A stretch of 12,568 bases of DNA from 630D-37 sp037447295. GTDB taxonomy: Bacteria > Chloroflexota > Anaerolineae > Anaerolineales > Villigracilaceae. This document shows positions 7,143 through 12,568 of the stretch, piece after piece. Position 1 is the stretch's first letter. Every line of letters begins with the position of its first letter. A program made the position numbers and the translations under genes. The notes below the pieces were generated by a model. The model made no database searches, was not told where the DNA came from, and saw only the letters and a list, made by a program, of their open reading frames with translations. Location: assembly GCA_037447295.1 (NCBI GenBank), contig JBBIGZ010000078.1, positions 1 through 12,568 on the forward strand, read 5' to 3'.

Positions 7143-7723
7143 GCCTCCTTGAGGGTGCCGTGCAGATAAATTTCAATGAACTGGTCTAACGCATCGGATG
7201 GCATATAAGCCTCCAGTTTATGACCCAGCAAGCGTTCACTAACATAGAAGGCGAAGAAAAAGCCGATAAAGGAGCGCAAGAGCATCGGAGTCGTCAAGGG
7301 GCGCGCCAGCGGAGTTTGCCGAGCAGCCTGTTCGAACAAAGGCACAATTTCGGGAAAGACTTCCTCAAACAGGAGAGGTAGATGGATACCGTTGAACTCC
7401 ACAATCTCGATCAGCATCAGGTTCAAGATCGCAGGCTCCCGCTGCAAAATCTCGACAAAGCGGTGCGCCGCCTGGCGGATAAAGCTTTCCAGATTTTCTG
7501 TCGGCAACGTTCGCAATGTGGCTAACAACTCTCGGTAAGGGTGTTTTTCCGAAAGAACGGCGCGAAAAATAGCCTCTTTATCGCGAAAATGATGATAGAT
7601 GGCGCCAATGGTCAGAGAAGCCTTTTGCGCAATCTGGCGAATAGAGGTGCCATGATAGCCCTGATGCAAAAAGAGATCAAAGGCGGCATCCAGAATGATT
7701 CTGCGGGTAGAGAGCTCACTCAT
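7139..7723 (-). CDS. TetR-family repressor (CecR-like), regulator of the exporter operon
   Basis: A 194-residue TetR-family protein. The N-terminal helix-turn-helix spans about 26-45 (TSIRQIAQKASLTIGAIYHHF, followed by DKEAIF), the most conserved part of the family. The remaining 140 residues form the helical ligand-binding and dimerisation domain, which does not reveal the ligand. It is first in the operon and its stop overlaps the permease start (ATGA), so regulator and exporter are made together. Its start codon is the last three bases of a perfect palindrome, the expected TetR-type operator. The arrangement resembles E. coli cecR upstream of ybhGFSR. No Shine-Dalgarno precedes the ATG, and the mRNA leader is expected to be about 14 bases. 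Confidence 0.93.
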   Translation of the reverse strand: MSELSTRRIILDAAFDLFLHQGYHGTSIRQIAQKASLTIGAIYHHFRDKEAIFRAVLSEKHPYRELLATLRTLPTENLESFIRQAAHRFVEILQREPAILNLMLIEIVEFNGIHLPLLFEEVFPEIVPLFEQAARQTPLARPLTTPMLLRSFIGFFFAFYVSERLLGHKLEAYMPSDALDQFIEIYLHGTLKEA

Positions 7724-7740
7724 AACGAACGTTCGTTATG
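7721..7740. promoter_or_regulatory. perfect palindromic operator of the TetR regulator
   Basis: CATAACGAACGTTCGTTATG is a perfect 20-bp palindrome. It begins 4 bases downstream of the TATAAT box, covers the expected transcription start, and includes the TetR start codon at its end. Size, symmetry and placement are those of an autoregulatory TetR operator. That it binds this TetR is inference. Confidence 0.85.
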
Positions 7741-7743
7741 AAA

Positions 7744-7749
7744 ATTATA
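7744..7749 (-). promoter_or_regulatory. -10 box (TATAAT) of the TetR-exporter operon
   Basis: On the minus strand TATAAT (7749-7744) lies 20 bases before the TetR ATG, predicting transcription from about 7737, inside the palindrome. The position 17 bases upstream reads TTCCAC (7772-7767), only a poor -35. That hexamer lies within the flanking 27-bp repeat. Confidence 0.65.
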
Positions 7750-7750
7750 A

Positions 7751-7777
7751 CATAAGACCGTGGACGGTGGAAGGTAG
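7751..7777. repeat. GTGGACGG-type direct repeat, copy 1
   Basis: Starts CATAAGACCGTGGACGG and ends AAGGTAG. It matches the copy at 7936-7961 at about 24 of 26 aligned positions plus a one-base gap. Internally it has a heptamer rhythm (GTGGACG, GTGGAAG). It lies immediately upstream of the TetR -10 box. Confidence 0.7.
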
Positions 7778-7935
7778 GGCTTTCACTACTCTAATGATTT
7801 TGAGTGAGTGAGCCTAATTGGGACTACAGTGTCAAACAAGTGACCTGTGGCAACACAGATTTTGATAACCTTGGTAACCAAAGATCGCTTTTGTTAAAAA
7901 TAACGAAAATCCCTAGTGGAGGGTGGACGGTAGGC
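7778..7935. other. AT-richer spacer between two direct repeats, with small inverted repeats
   Basis: No gene is recognised. Inverted repeats seen: CTGTG-GCAA-CACAG (7845-7858); TTGGT-A-ACCAA (7871-7881); and TTTTGTTA-AAAA-TAACGAAA (7889-7908, one G-T pair). The right arm of the last contains TAACGAA, the same half-site as in the TetR palindrome. A 73-codon open frame at 7804-8025 has no ribosome site and no protein-like pattern. Confidence 0.5.
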
Positions 7936-7961
7936 CATAGACCGTGGACGGGGGACGGTAG
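7936..7961. repeat. GTGGACGG-type direct repeat, copy 2
   Basis: Starts CATAGACCGTGGACGG and ends ACGGTAG; near-identical to copy 1 at 7751-7777. A partial extra unit (GGGTGGACGGTAGG) lies just before it at 7921-7934. Confidence 0.7.
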
Positions 7962-7987
7962 TGAACTGGGGGGAAAAGGAAGCCTTG

Positions 7988-8001
7988 GTCGGCAAACCGA
8001 C
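7988..8001. other. small hairpin adjoining the terminator
   Basis: GTCGG (7988-7992), CAAA loop, CCGAC (7997-8001). On the minus strand it lies directly after the T-run of the terminator at 8002-8036, so it is probably outside the mature transcript or a back-up stop. Confidence 0.4.
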
Positions 8002-8036
8002 AAAAAGGGTGAGCCTCCTCCTTAGGCCCACCCTTT
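8002..8036 (-). terminator. rho-independent terminator of the thiolase/DUF35 operon
   Basis: On the minus strand a stem AAAGGGTG plus GCCT pairs with AGGC plus CACCCTTT around a 7-base loop (AAGGAGG), with one internal mismatch, and runs into TTTTTG. The stem is 12 bp in total. It begins 32 bases past the stop of the last DUF35 gene. The T-run is short (five, three of them paired), but the stem is strong. Confidence 0.75.
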
Positions 8037-8043
8037 CGGTCGC

Positions 8044-8062
8044 CCCTTGTCATAGACAAGGG
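8044..8062. other. perfect hairpin in the 3' untranslated region of the thiolase/DUF35 operon
   Basis: CCCTTGTC (8044-8051), ATA loop, GACAAGGG (8055-8062): an 8-bp perfect stem with a 3-base loop, between the last stop codon and the terminator. It could stabilise the 3' end of the mRNA. Confidence 0.5.
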
Positions 8063-8067
8063 AGACT

Positions 8068-8535
8068 TTATGCTTCTTGCACCGGCTCAAAATATTGAAT
8101 GTCCAGGATAGAACCCTGGCGCTCCGCCGGTGGCTTCAACACAGCGCGCATCGGCATCCCGATGATCAGCGTTTCGGGATCGGCGTTTAAGAAATGGACA
8201 ATGCCGCCATCTCCAAAGCTCACCAGCCCAACCACCTGCGGTTTTTCCAGTGGACGGCCCTCGTAATCCACATATAAGACGGTAAACGTATGGAGCTCTC
8301 CAACCAGCCCCATATCGCGCCAGTCGGTTAACTCGCCCAGGCAGCGTTCGCAGAAGACCGTTGCCGGGACGTAGGTGTGATCGCACTTCGGGCAGTAACT
8401 TCCCAGGATTTTCCCCTCGTCCTTCAAGGCACGGAAGAAGCGCTCACCGGTCAGACCGTACGTATAGCGATGAGCCGCCGGCAGGCTCCCGAACCAAGCT
8501 TGCGGAGCATGGGCATCTCGTTCCAGAAACGTCAT
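8068..8535 (-). CDS. zinc-ribbon OB-fold protein (DUF35 family), second copy
   Basis: A 155-residue member of the DUF35 family (rubredoxin-like zinc ribbon followed by an OB-fold), small partners of thiolase-superfamily enzymes such as ChsH2 DUF35 with Ltp2, or BbsA with BbsB. The metal site is intact: C48-P-K-C51 and C62-E-R-C65, flanked by the family phrases GSYCPKCDHTYVPATVFCERC and WRDMGLVGELHTFTVLYVD. The OB-fold runs to about 150. In this family the OB-fold contacts the CoA-ester substrate or the active-site lid of the thiolase partner. GGAGG lies about 6 bases before the ATG, and the gap to the preceding DUF35 gene is 9 bases. It is the last gene of the cassette, followed by a hairpin and a terminator. 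It is clearly diverged from the other copy, so the two are not a recent duplication. Confidence 0.92.
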   Translation of the reverse strand: MTFLERDAHAPQAWFGSLPAAHRYTYGLTGERFFRALKDEGKILGSYCPKCDHTYVPATVFCERCLGELTDWRDMGLVGELHTFTVLYVDYEGRPLEKPQVVGLVSFGDGGIVHFLNADPETLIIGMPMRAVLKPPAERQGSILDIQYFEPVQEA

Positions 8536-8544
8536 GGCCGCCTC

Positions 8545-9075
8545 CTATCGAATGGGTTTGAAATACAGAATATCGGTGATCGCGCCGGTGCGCTCGGATT
8601 CGGGCTTCCAAACCGCCTGAACGCGCATGCCAATGTGCACTTCGTTCGGGTCCACTTCGCCCAGCTTATGCAGGATTCCACCCATCACCACCGAGGCCGG
8701 GCCTAATTCGGAAGTACCGTCAATGTGAATGACGGCAGGGATTTCCGGCTGGCTTATTCGGCGCATATCCCAGGTAATGTAACAGAGCGAAAACGTGTTC
8801 ACCGTGCCCGTATCAGGCAGCTCGACGTATTCATCCATCGGGCGAAAGCACCATTCGCAGACGGTGCGCGGCGGCACGACCACTTTGCGGCAGTGACTGC
8901 AACGCACCCCGAGGATCACGCCTCGCTTCAGGCCAGCCAGGTATGTACCAATCGCAATACCAGTATCCCAGGCATATTCGGCCTTCAGCTCATCCATCTG
9001 GTAAAGCACTTTTCCATCGCGAAACTCTTCTTCGCTCAGCGAAACGCCGGGGAATTGTTTAAAGCGAACGGTCAT
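8545..9075 (-). CDS. zinc-ribbon OB-fold protein (DUF35 family), first copy
   Basis: A 176-residue DUF35 protein. The N-terminal helix-rich part (about 1-55) carries the usual hydrophobic approach to the ribbon. The zinc ligands are C59-S-H-C62 and C73-E-W-C76, with the family spacing and the phrase VVVPPRTVCEWCFRP. The OB-fold (about 85-172) contains GTVNTFSLCYITWD and closes with GAITDILYFKPIR. It is expected to bind a thiolase-superfamily partner; the two thiolase-like proteins encoded just upstream are the obvious candidates. AAGGAGG with a 5-base spacer precedes the ATG; the gap from the preceding thiolase gene is 16 bases. Having two different DUF35 proteins with two different thiolase-like proteins suggests matched pairs or a four-part complex. 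Confidence 0.92.
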   Translation of the reverse strand: MTVRFKQFPGVSLSEEEFRDGKVLYQMDELKAEYAWDTGIAIGTYLAGLKRGVILGVRCSHCRKVVVPPRTVCEWCFRPMDEYVELPDTGTVNTFSLCYITWDMRRISQPEIPAVIHIDGTSELGPASVVMGGILHKLGEVDPNEVHIGMRVQAVWKPESERTGAITDILYFKPIR

Positions 9076-9091
9076 CGTTGCCTCCTTTTCC

Positions 9092-10258
9092 TTACCTACC
9101 CATCACGACCACAGTTCCCACCTGCATCAGGTCACCCCAGGCTTGGGCCACACCACGGCGCGGGTTGCCCGGCACCTGGCGCTCTCCGGCCTCGCCACGT
9201 AGCTGCCAGAAGAGCTCGGCGATCTTCATCAGCCCGGCCGCAGCGATCGGGTTGCCCACGCCAAGCAAACCACCAGAAGGGCAGATCGGCAGGTCACCAT
9301 CACGTTCTGCCGTCCCATCTAGGTAGAGCTCAATGGCACGGCCACGCGGCGCCAACTGCAGGCCTTCCAGGTGGTGCAGTGCCTTATAGTCAAAGGGATC
9401 ATATGGCTCGGCAATGTGAATCTCCTTGCGCGGCTCTTTGATCCCGGCCATCTCATAGGCCATGCGGGCAGCATATTCCACATAGCGCGGGTAAACCAAA
9501 TCGCGGTTGGTCCAATACGCAGTATCCAAATGCCACCCCACACCTTCAATCCAGACCGGCTTATCGGTTAGGCGTTTGGCGACATGTTCGGCGGCCAACA
9601 CAATTGCCACCGCGCCATCTGAAATTGGGCTGACATCTAGACGCTGCACCGGCCAAGCCAGCACATCAGAATTCAGCACATCCTCCACCGTAATCTTCGG
9701 ATCGCCGAGCAAGGCGCAAGGATGGGCGGCGGCATTCCGCTTATGGAGCACGGCTACACGGGCAATATCCTCCTTCTTCAGTCCGTAGGTGCTCATATAG
9801 CGATTCATCTCTAGGGCAAAGATCCACAGCAGGTTTGGCCCCAGCGCTCGCTCTGTGGTGTGATCGAAAATGGTCAAGAAGGCCGCCTGCGGATGGGGAT
9901 AGTAAGAGGACATTTTCTCTTCCGCCACCACCAACACCACATCGAACAATCCGGAGGCGACGTGATACCATCCCTGAATAGGGACAAAAACGCCGGTGCC
10001 GCCACCGACATAGGAACGCATGAACGGCTTACGCCAGGCCCCGGCTCCATCCGAGGCATATTCGCCGTTCATGTGGATACCATCGAAAGCATCCGGTGCA
10101 GTGCCGAAGCAGACGGCATCCACATCGTCCATCGTCAGTTCACAGGATTCCAGCGCCATACGCGCTGCTTCCCAGGAGAGCTCCTTAGGGGTTTCCAGCG
10201 CCCGACGCACAAAACGGGTCATGCCGGCGCCGATTACGGCTACTTTTCGCATTCCCAT
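9092..10258 (-). CDS. thiolase-superfamily protein lacking all usual catalytic residues
   Basis: A 388-residue protein with the thiolase fold of the SCP-x/archaeal type (start VAVIGAGMTRF; DVVLVVAEEKM at 106-116; SPISDGAVAIVLA at 210-222; SGGLLGVGNPIAAAG at 328-342). My alignment by motif: the nucleophilic Cys of the CASG loop is replaced by G86 (YVGGGTG); the His of the EvHDcF motif is Y286 (EPYDPF); and the His of the GHP motif is N336. Thiolysis or Claisen condensation by the normal mechanism is therefore not expected. It could be a scaffold, or part of a retro-aldol-type enzyme like the steroid side-chain aldolase Ltp2. The start at 10258 is favoured by AAGGAG 6 bases upstream; a second ATG two codons later is possible. 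The gap from the upstream thiolase gene is 15 bases. Confidence 0.88.
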   Translation of the reverse strand: MGMRKVAVIGAGMTRFVRRALETPKELSWEAARMALESCELTMDDVDAVCFGTAPDAFDGIHMNGEYASDGAGAWRKPFMRSYVGGGTGVFVPIQGWYHVASGLFDVVLVVAEEKMSSYYPHPQAAFLTIFDHTTERALGPNLLWIFALEMNRYMSTYGLKKEDIARVAVLHKRNAAAHPCALLGDPKITVEDVLNSDVLAWPVQRLDVSPISDGAVAIVLAAEHVAKRLTDKPVWIEGVGWHLDTAYWTNRDLVYPRYVEYAARMAYEMAGIKEPRKEIHIAEPYDPFDYKALHHLEGLQLAPRGRAIELYLDGTAERDGDLPICPSGGLLGVGNPIAAAGLMKIAELFWQLRGEAGERQVPGNPRRGVAQAWGDLMQVGTVVVMGR

Positions 10259-10273
10259 GGTCAGCTCCTTCAG

Positions 10274-11425
10274 CTAATTCGTCAAGATGGCGACCGCTCC
10301 GCTCGTCGTCGGAACGCCGCGCCAGGATTGAACCAGAGCCACTTCTGCCCCTTCCACTTGATGGGCTCCGGCCTCGCCACGCAACTGCAAAACTGCTTCC
10401 AGAGCACGCATCAAACCGGTGGCATCAAGCATATGCCCCACCCCCAGGCTACCGCCGGAGGGGTTGACCGGAAATTCACCATCGAGATCGAAGGCACCGG
10501 CCGCCAACAGTGAACCGGCCTCGCCGTATCCGCATACCCCCAACGCCTCCAGCGATTGCAATTCTTTGTAGGCATAGGTGTCATCCACTTCTGCCAGATC
10601 GATCTCGTTCCAGGGATCGCGAAGGCCGGCCTGGGCGTAGGCCATCTGGGCCGCTTCCTGAAGATAGGGCAAATTGCCCCATTCGCGGCTTTCCAGCGAG
10701 GGCGAATCGTTACACCAGCCGATGCCGCGGATCCAGATCGCATCCTCGCGCAATGCCTGAGCAACGTCCTGAGCCGCTAGCACTATCACGATTGCCCCAT
10801 CAACGGTTGGCGCCAGCTCTCGCTTCCCCAAAGGCCAAGCCAGGGGAGGACCAAAAAGCACTTCGTCCAGGCTGAGATCGGCGCCGTAAGAGGCTAGGGG
10901 ATTCCGCAGCGCGTTACGGCGATTTTTGACCACTACGGCCGCGCACTGCTCACGGGTGGTACCGCTCTCATAGAGGTAACGGTGCATCTCCATCCCGGCG
11001 ACGAAGTGCGTATTCAGGCGCAAGGGGCGATTGAGCACCGGGTCCTGCGCATAGGCAGTGATCGTGTCCGGGGTCAAGATGTTCGAGGCCTTGCTATGCC
11101 CCTCGACCACTACGATACGCGCAATGCCGCTGCGGATGAGCATTACCCCTGTGGCCAGGCCATGCAAGCCATCCCCGGTGATGGTATGGACCGGCTTCAG
11201 CGCCGCCCCCAATTGATCCGGCACATACTCATCGAAAATGCTCGTCCCCTCGATGAAATCCTCCGCCACGGTGACGAACGAGTCCACGTCCCGTCGCGGA
11301 TCGATGCCAGCGTCGGCATAGGCGCGCACCGCCGCTTCATACATCAGCTCCTTATATGACAAATTGGGTGTCTTCGGCCTGAAACCAGACCAACCGACAC
11401 CCACAATGGCAACCTGTTCGCTCAT
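10274..11425 (-). CDS. thiolase-superfamily protein without the nucleophilic cysteine
   Basis: A 383-residue thiolase-fold protein and first gene of the cassette. The family frame is clear: VAIVGVGWSGF at the start, SGIARIVVVEGHSKAS at 99-114, PTVDGAIVIVLAA at 206-218 and NPSGGSLGVGHMLDATG at 321-337. By motif alignment the catalytic Cys is T83 (TITGDGLHGL), the EvHDcF His is D281 (AEVDDTYAY), while the GH histidine H331 is kept. A normal thiolase reaction is therefore unlikely, but a lyase or aldolase role on an acyl-CoA is possible; Y284 and Y286 lie in the altered motif. AAAGGAG with a 5-base spacer precedes the ATG at 11425, and a promoter lies about 40 bases upstream inside the end of thrB. 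It is distinct in sequence from the second thiolase homologue, though both end the core with the phrase QLRGEAG. Confidence 0.88.
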   Translation of the reverse strand: MSEQVAIVGVGWSGFRPKTPNLSYKELMYEAAVRAYADAGIDPRRDVDSFVTVAEDFIEGTSIFDEYVPDQLGAALKPVHTITGDGLHGLATGVMLIRSGIARIVVVEGHSKASNILTPDTITAYAQDPVLNRPLRLNTHFVAGMEMHRYLYESGTTREQCAAVVVKNRRNALRNPLASYGADLSLDEVLFGPPLAWPLGKRELAPTVDGAIVIVLAAQDVAQALREDAIWIRGIGWCNDSPSLESREWGNLPYLQEAAQMAYAQAGLRDPWNEIDLAEVDDTYAYKELQSLEALGVCGYGEAGSLLAAGAFDLDGEFPVNPSGGSLGVGHMLDATGLMRALEAVLQLRGEAGAHQVEGAEVALVQSWRGVPTTSGAVAILTN

Positions 11426-11459
11426 AGATGCTCCTTTCCTTTGGGGATTGGGAACGCCA

Positions 11460-11475
11460 CGTGAATTATATCACG
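11460..11475 (-). promoter_or_regulatory. extended -10 promoter inside a CRP/FNR-like palindrome, for the thiolase/DUF35 operon
   Basis: On the minus strand TGATATAAT forms an extended -10 (TGnTATAAT; hexamer 11470-11465), about 40 bases before the first thiolase ATG. The hexamer is exactly the 6-base centre of the inverted repeat CGTGA-N6-TCACG (11460-11475), which contains GTGA-N6-TCAC, the core of CRP/FNR-family sites. A regulator bound here would block the promoter. The element overlaps the thrB stop codon (11473-11471). No clear -35 is seen. Confidence 0.65.
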
Positions 11476-12412
11476 GGGGCGCTGCTTCAAATTCACCCCG
11501 GATTTTGATAACTCGCCGCGCTCCATAGCGGCTAATACGCAAGCGAAAACAACGGCTCTCGATCCCGGCCCGGGCAAAGGCCGCTTGCATGAGCGGGGCC
11601 ACATCCTCCATCCCCGGCAGAGAGAAGGCGATCAGGGAAGGTCCCGCGCCGGAAAGGACCACTGCCGCACCGGTTTGCTTGGCACTTTCAAGCGCTTCTT
11701 GGGCTCCTGGAATCAAGCCCAGACGATACGGCTGATGCAATTCGTCCTGCATCGCCTGGCGCAGGAGCTCGAGATCGCCTTCGGCAAACGCCCGGGTCAC
11801 CAGCACGGCACGGGCGATGTTCCGCGCGGCCCGTTCGAGCAGGACCTGGGACGGCAAAAGCCGACGCGAGGCCTCTGTTGGCAGGGAAAGATCGGGCACG
11901 ATCACCGTTACTCGAAACGGATGCCAGGGCAAAGGACGCACCAGCACCCGATCTCCTTCCCGTAGCGCCACGGTCAGGCCGCCAAACAAGGCCGGTGTGA
12001 CGTTATCCGGATGTCCCTCTATTTCAACCGCCAAATGGAGCAATTCATCGGCCGAAAGTGCTTCCCCAAGCAACGCATTGGCCGCCAAAAGCCCGCCGAC
12101 GATCGCCGCGGCGCTCGACCCCAAGCCGGCACCCCAGGGAATGCGATTGTGTGCCCGAATCTGCATCCCCTGCGGAAACGGGCGGGCGCACACATCATAG
12201 ACCCGGCGCATGGCGCGCAGGAAAAGGTTTTCATCCTCCCCCAAGGCTATTTCCTCTCCTTCCCCCAAGACGCGGAAGGAGATCATTTGCCCTGTTTGCC
12301 TCACCCATATCTCATTCCAGAGATCAAGCGCCAAGCCTAGGGCATCGAAACCGGGCCCCAGGTTTGCCGTAGTTGCCGGAACGCGGACGGTAACAGAAAG
12401 GACCATACTCAC
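11471..12412 (-). CDS. thrB: homoserine kinase (GHMP kinase family)
   Basis: Homoserine kinase phosphorylates L-homoserine with ATP, the step before threonine synthase. The 313 residues compare with 310 in E. coli ThrB. Visible motifs: VPATTANLGPGFDALGLAL (11-29); the GHMP ATP-loop IPWGAGLGSSAAA (91-103); E132-G-H-P-D-N137 near the substrate and magnesium site; DELHQPYR (223-230); and the C-terminal GAGPS loop (255-259). The start is taken as GTG at 12412, because it overlaps the stop of the upstream dehydrogenase as GTGA, suggesting translational coupling. An ATG two codons later (12406) is an equally good biochemical start, and neither has a strong Shine-Dalgarno. Threonine synthase and homoserine dehydrogenase are not in the window. 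The promoter of the next operon overlaps the thrB stop codon. Confidence 0.95.
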   Translation of the reverse strand: MSMVLSVTVRVPATTANLGPGFDALGLALDLWNEIWVRQTGQMISFRVLGEGEEIALGEDENLFLRAMRRVYDVCARPFPQGMQIRAHNRIPWGAGLGSSAAAIVGGLLAANALLGEALSADELLHLAVEIEGHPDNVTPALFGGLTVALREGDRVLVRPLPWHPFRVTVIVPDLSLPTEASRRLLPSQVLLERAARNIARAVLVTRAFAEGDLELLRQAMQDELHQPYRLGLIPGAQEALESAKQTGAAVVLSGAGPSLIAFSLPGMEDVAPLMQAAFARAGIESRCFRLRISRYGARRVIKIRGEFEAAPP

Positions 12413-12568
12413 GAGGTAGGGCGCAAAAGCACCTTCAGCACCCCCGGTTGGGCGGCGCGTTCAAAGGCCTGAAGCGCCTTCTGGAGTGGGAATTCCTCCA
12501 TGATCAGCGGAGTTGGATCAATGCGGCCACTTTCCATCAGCCGCAGGGCCGGTTCAAAAGGGCCGCAG
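12409..12568 (-). CDS. zinc-type alcohol dehydrogenase (MDR family), C-terminal end only
   Basis: Only the last 52 codons are in the window; the rest lies past base 12568. The visible sequence (ALRLMESGRIDPTPLI, then FPLQKALQAFERA and GVLKVLLRP near the end) is the typical final helix and strand of medium-chain dehydrogenases such as sorbitol, threonine or alcohol dehydrogenase. In these, the ESGRID and KVLL segments close the catalytic domain. The zinc-binding and cofactor motifs are outside the window, so substrate and zinc content cannot be judged. Its TGA overlaps the GTG of thrB. Confidence 0.8.
   Translation of the reverse strand, partial: CGPFEPALRLMESGRIDPTPLIMEEFPLQKALQAFERAAQPGVLKVLLRPTS

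Noticed and set aside
7804..8025. 73-codon plus-strand frame in the intergenic region
   Set aside because: It has no ribosome site, reads through the repeat and into the terminator hairpin, and shows no protein-like pattern.
8725..9441. 238-codon plus-strand frame opposite the first DUF35 gene and the end of a thiolase gene
   Set aside because: Its composition is typical of a reverse-complement frame; the minus-strand genes have intact zinc and thiolase motifs and good ribosome sites.
9860..10513. 217-codon plus-strand frame opposite the two thiolase genes
   Set aside because: It runs across the junction of two well-supported minus-strand genes and shows no recognisable domain.

Overview
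The window is 12,568 bases of moderately GC-rich, gene-dense bacterial chromosome. Every gene is on the minus strand except ruvB. Start sites are preceded either by strong AAGGAGG-type Shine-Dalgarno sequences inside operons or by a near-perfect TATAAT a few bases before the ATG at operon heads. Short GTGGACGG-type repeats sit between genes, and there is a pair of thiolase-like genes with a pair of DUF35 genes. Together these suggest a Chloroflexota (Anaerolineae-like) bacterium. That is inference from style and gene content; there is no rRNA marker here.

Region 1 (1-1212, minus): an integral-membrane flippase-like protein (UPF0104/LPG-synthase TM family) is followed, with an ATGA overlap, by an FAD/NAD(P)-binding oxidoreductase cut by the window edge. 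Region 2 (1213-2687): a divergent promoter region, ruvB on the plus strand with a probable leaderless start, and a short convergent intergenic region with tandem repeats and small hairpins.

Region 3 (2688-7749, minus): a five-gene operon encoding a TetR regulator, an ABC-2 permease, an HlyD-type membrane-fusion protein with an unusually long coiled coil, and two separate ABC ATPases. The parts match the E. coli cecR-ybhGFSR exporter, but ybhF is split into two genes and only one permease is present. A perfect 20-bp palindrome overlaps the TetR start codon and lies just downstream of a TATAAT box, so autorepression is likely. The two ATPases have complementary defects that predict one working and one degenerate ATP site.

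Region 4 (7750-8067): a 318-base intergenic stretch with two near-identical 26-27 bp repeats, several small hairpins and a good rho-independent terminator for the operon on its right.

Region 5 (8068-11475, minus): a self-contained four-gene cassette: two thiolase-superfamily proteins, then two zinc-ribbon/OB-fold (DUF35) proteins. It has its own extended -10 promoter, a GTGA-N6-TCAC operator-like palindrome over that promoter, and its own terminator. Neither thiolase homologue has the nucleophilic cysteine, and one lacks the other usual catalytic residues as well, so the complex probably does not perform thiolysis. This is the most interesting part of the window.

Region 6 (11471-12568, minus): homoserine kinase (thrB), coupled by a GTGA overlap to the 3' end of a zinc-type alcohol dehydrogenase (MDR family) that runs off the window.
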